Assembly: GCA_003353825.1 (NCBI GenBank)
Contig: PIVW01000335.1
Location: forward strand, 1 to 6,553
Direction of reading: 5' to 3'
DNA: 6,553 nucleotides
Source of the DNA: Chloroflexota bacterium
GTDB taxonomy: Bacteria > Chloroflexota > Anaerolineae > J102
Below the pieces are notes generated by a model. That model ran no database searches, was not told the origin of the DNA, and saw only the letters and a program-made list of their open reading frames with translations. The stretch's first letter is position 1. Each line of letters starts with the position of its first letter. Below are positions 4,524 to 6,553 of the stretch, one piece after another. The position numbers were made by a program, and so were the translations under genes.

Positions 4524-6553
4524 ATGAAACGAATTCTATTTGTAGTCATGGCCCTGGCTTTGTTTATCAGCGCCTGTACCTCTGTCGTCCCATTTCCGCC
4601 ACTGGCTACCGACCGGGAGAGCGTCGAAACACCACCAGCGGTCGAGATACCCACCGAAGTCGAGCCTCCTGAAATCGAAGGCGCCCTACCCATCGATCCA
4701 GCGGTGCGAATCGGGCAGTTGGATAATGGCTTCACCTACTATATCCGTCAGAATGACGAGCCCATGAATCGGGCCGTTCTGTGGTTGGCCGTCGATGCAG
4801 GCTCCCTTCTAGAGGATGACGATCAATTAGGTCTGGCACATTTCCTGGAACACATGTTATTCAATGGCACCGAGAATTTCGAAGGCATGGCCATCGTCGA
4901 TTTCTTCGAGACCATCGGCATGGAGTTCGGGCCAGACATCAACGCATTTACCTCATTTGATGAGACTGTCTACATGTTGCAGGTTCCCAGCGATGATAGT
5001 GAGAGCGTGAATACCGCCTTCGATGTGCTGCGTGACTGGGCTGCTTTCGCAACAATATCGCCCGAGGAAGTCGATAAAGAACGAGGCGTCGTGGTAGAAG
5101 AGTGGAGACTGCGTCATGAGACCGCCAGTGGCAGAATCAACGACCAGATCCAGTCATTCATGCTCAATGAATCGCGCTATGCTGGCCGTCTACCTATCGG
5201 CGACATGGATGTGGTACGAAACGCCTCGGCTGAGACATTGAGAAGGTACTATGAAACCTGGTATCGACCCGATCTCATGGCACTGGTGGCTGTTGGTGAT
5301 TTTGACGCTGGCGAGATCGAGGCACTCATCAGCGAGCACTTCATGGACCTTAGCTCGCCTTCGCAGCCTGTTGTTCGAACCAACTACACTGTCCCGGCGC
5401 ACGAGGATACAACCTTCCTGGTAGCAACCGATCCAGAGGCAGTGATAACCATTATCCAGGTCAGTCGCAAACGCGATAGCCAACCCCTTCTCACAGAGAC
5501 TGATTTTCGCGACGATCTCATCACAGACCTGTTTTATAGCATGCTTAACAAACGCCTGGGCGAGATCCAGCGACAACCTGATGCGCCCTTCCTGAGTGCC
5601 GGTGTGGGTGCAGGCCAATTAGTCAGACCGGTCGATGTTGATTCCATCGGCGCCTTTGTGGAAGATGATAAGGTCGAGCCCGGACTGGAGGCGTTACTCA
5701 TCGAGGTAGAGCGGGTTAGGCGCCATGGTTTCGCAGAGACCGAATTAGAACGAGCCAAGATCGATCTGTTACGGTTCTACAAGACAAGATATGATGAGCG
5801 AGAGAATATCGATAACCGTGCTTTGGCTAGCCAATATCTGAATCATTTTCTAGCGGGCGATTCCATCCCCAGCATCGACGCCTTGTATGAACTCGCCCAA
5901 CGACTGATCCCGGAGATCACATTGGCAGAAGCCAACGAGATCTCCACTGCCCTGGCCGGCTCTGACAATCGAGAAGTGATTGTGGCCGCCCCTGACAAGG
6001 CTGAACTGGAGCTACCTTCCGAGGATGATCTAGCTGCATTATTTGGCAGGGTACTGGCCCAAGAGATCGCAGCCTACGAGGATGAAGTGATCGGCGCACC
6101 CCTGCTGGCGGACATCCCTGAACCTGCTGCAATCCTCTCCGAACATGAGATCGGCGACTTGGGTGCTGTTGAACTGGAACTGGCCAATGGTGTGCGCGTG
6201 CTGCTAAAAACCACCGATTTCAAAGATGATGAGGTTTTGATGCGAGCGATCAGCCCTGGGGGATCCTCACTGGTTGCTGATGAAGATTTTCCGGAAGCGG
6301 CAACCATTGCCAGAGTTATCGCCCAAAGTGGACTGGGTGAGTTCGATCAATCGGCTGTTGAGAAACTTCTGACCGGGAAAAAGGTAGGGGTGTTTCCCTA
6401 TATTAAAGAGTTGAATGAGGGTTTCATGGGGAGAGCATCGCCTGAGGACCTCGAAACCATGTTCCAACTCATCCATCTCTACGTGACAGCACCACGCCAG
6501 GATCAGGATGCGTTCGACGTCTTCCAGAATCAGGAGCGCGCGTTCCGTGCCAA
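4524..6553 (+). CDS. M16 family zinc metallopeptidase lipoprotein, PqqL-like (3' end beyond the window)
   Basis: This is an extracytoplasmic zinc peptidase of the insulinase/pitrilysin clan, probably degrading or processing peptides at the cell surface. The first 676 codons are present and uninterrupted; relatives of the PqqL type are about 930 residues. A lipoprotein signal (MKRILFVVMALALFISAC) gives lipidated Cys18, followed by a Pro/Glu-rich linker to about residue 55. The M16 domain opens with LDNGFTYYIRQNDEP (66-80). The inverted zinc motif is HFLEH (106-110: ligands His106 and His110, catalytic Glu109), and the distal Glu ligand is in ERGVVVEEW, most likely Glu193. An M16_C domain follows, with YYETWYRPDLMALVAVGDFD (243-262). 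A second, non-catalytic half starts near 545 (LANGVRVLLKTTDFKDDE) and includes ASPEDLETMFQLIHLY (638-653), characteristic of PqqL-like proteins. The start is set by the signal peptide; the ribosome binding site is weak (gtgagcgag near 4506-4514). It is likely transcribed alone from the gap upstream. Confidence 0.93.
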   Translation, partial: MKRILFVVMALALFISACTSVVPFPPLATDRESVETPPAVEIPTEVEPPEIEGALPIDPAVRIGQLDNGFTYYIRQNDEPMNRAVLWLAVDAGSLLEDDDQLGLAHFLEHMLFNGTENFEGMAIVDFFETIGMEFGPDINAFTSFDETVYMLQVPSDDSESVNTAFDVLRDWAAFATISPEEVDKERGVVVEEWRLRHETASGRINDQIQSFMLNESRYAGRLPIGDMDVVRNASAETLRRYYETWYRPDLMALVAVGDFDAGEIEALISEHFMDLSSPSQPVVRTNYTVPAHEDTTFLVATDPEAVITIIQVSRKRDSQPLLTETDFRDDLITDLFYSMLNKRLGEIQRQPDAPFLSAGVGAGQLVRPVDVDSIGAFVEDDKVEPGLEALLIEVERVRRHGFAETELERAKIDLLRFYKTRYDERENIDNRALASQYLNHFLAGDSIPSIDALYELAQRLIPEITLAEANEISTALAGSDNREVIVAAPDKAELELPSEDDLAALFGRVLAQEIAAYEDEVIGAPLLADIPEPAAILSEHEIGDLGAVELELANGVRVLLKTTDFKDDEVLMRAISPGGSSLVADEDFPEAATIARVIAQSGLGEFDQSAVEKLLTGKKVGVFPYIKELNEGFMGRASPEDLETMFQLIHLYVTAPRQDQDAFDVFQNQERAFRA

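Overview
The window is a mixed bacterial chromosomal segment of about 6.5 kb. It holds two extracytoplasmic peptidase genes at its edges, a compact two-gene sensor/transport-type operon and one small flavin-type oxidoreductase gene. Moderate GC content, a lipoprotein-anchored PqqL-like M16 peptidase, a split-barrel FMN/F420-type protein of a kind common in Chloroflexota and Actinomycetota, and family-5 solute-binding proteins would fit an environmental Chloroflexota-like organism. No RNA gene or universal marker is present, so this assignment is weak.

Layout. Positions 1-116 hold no recognisable gene. On the minus strand, 689-117 encodes the front half of a secreted lipoprotein subtilase (S8). 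It has the catalytic Asp and His but stops before the catalytic Ser, so it looks truncated or interrupted. The AT-richer gap 690-875 contains a nested inverted repeat (737-782) and a run of ATGAT/GTGAT motifs at exact 10-bp spacing (801-836). Next, also on the minus strand, is a tight operon. The first gene (3274-2429) encodes a 281-residue protein with an N-terminal membrane segment, a PAS-like domain and a C-terminal OmpR-type winged helix. Its stop codon overlaps the start of the second gene (2432-876) in an ATGA junction. That second gene encodes a 518-residue family-5 (oligopeptide/nickel type) solute-binding protein with an N-terminal membrane anchor or signal and no lipobox. No permease or ATPase gene lies beside it.

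A 415-bp divergent intergenic region (3275-3689) follows, with a perfect 14-bp tandem repeat. Next is a plus-strand PNPOx-like split-barrel gene (3690-4226). Then comes a 297-bp gap with a weak hairpin, 14-bp degenerate tandem repeats, an 11-bp-spaced direct repeat and a long-armed inverted repeat. Finally, a PqqL-like M16 zinc metallopeptidase lipoprotein gene (4524 onward) runs off the right edge.

The most interesting unit is the regulator/binding-protein pair. The predicted topology puts the binding protein outside the membrane and the PAS plus winged helix inside, both tethered by N-terminal membrane segments and translationally coupled. This resembles a split, membrane-spanning counterpart of SgrR, in which a DNA-binding domain and an SBP_bac_5 domain are fused in one polypeptide. 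That the binding protein acts as a signal receptor rather than a transport component is an inference from gene order, topology and the missing permease genes; it is not shown directly.
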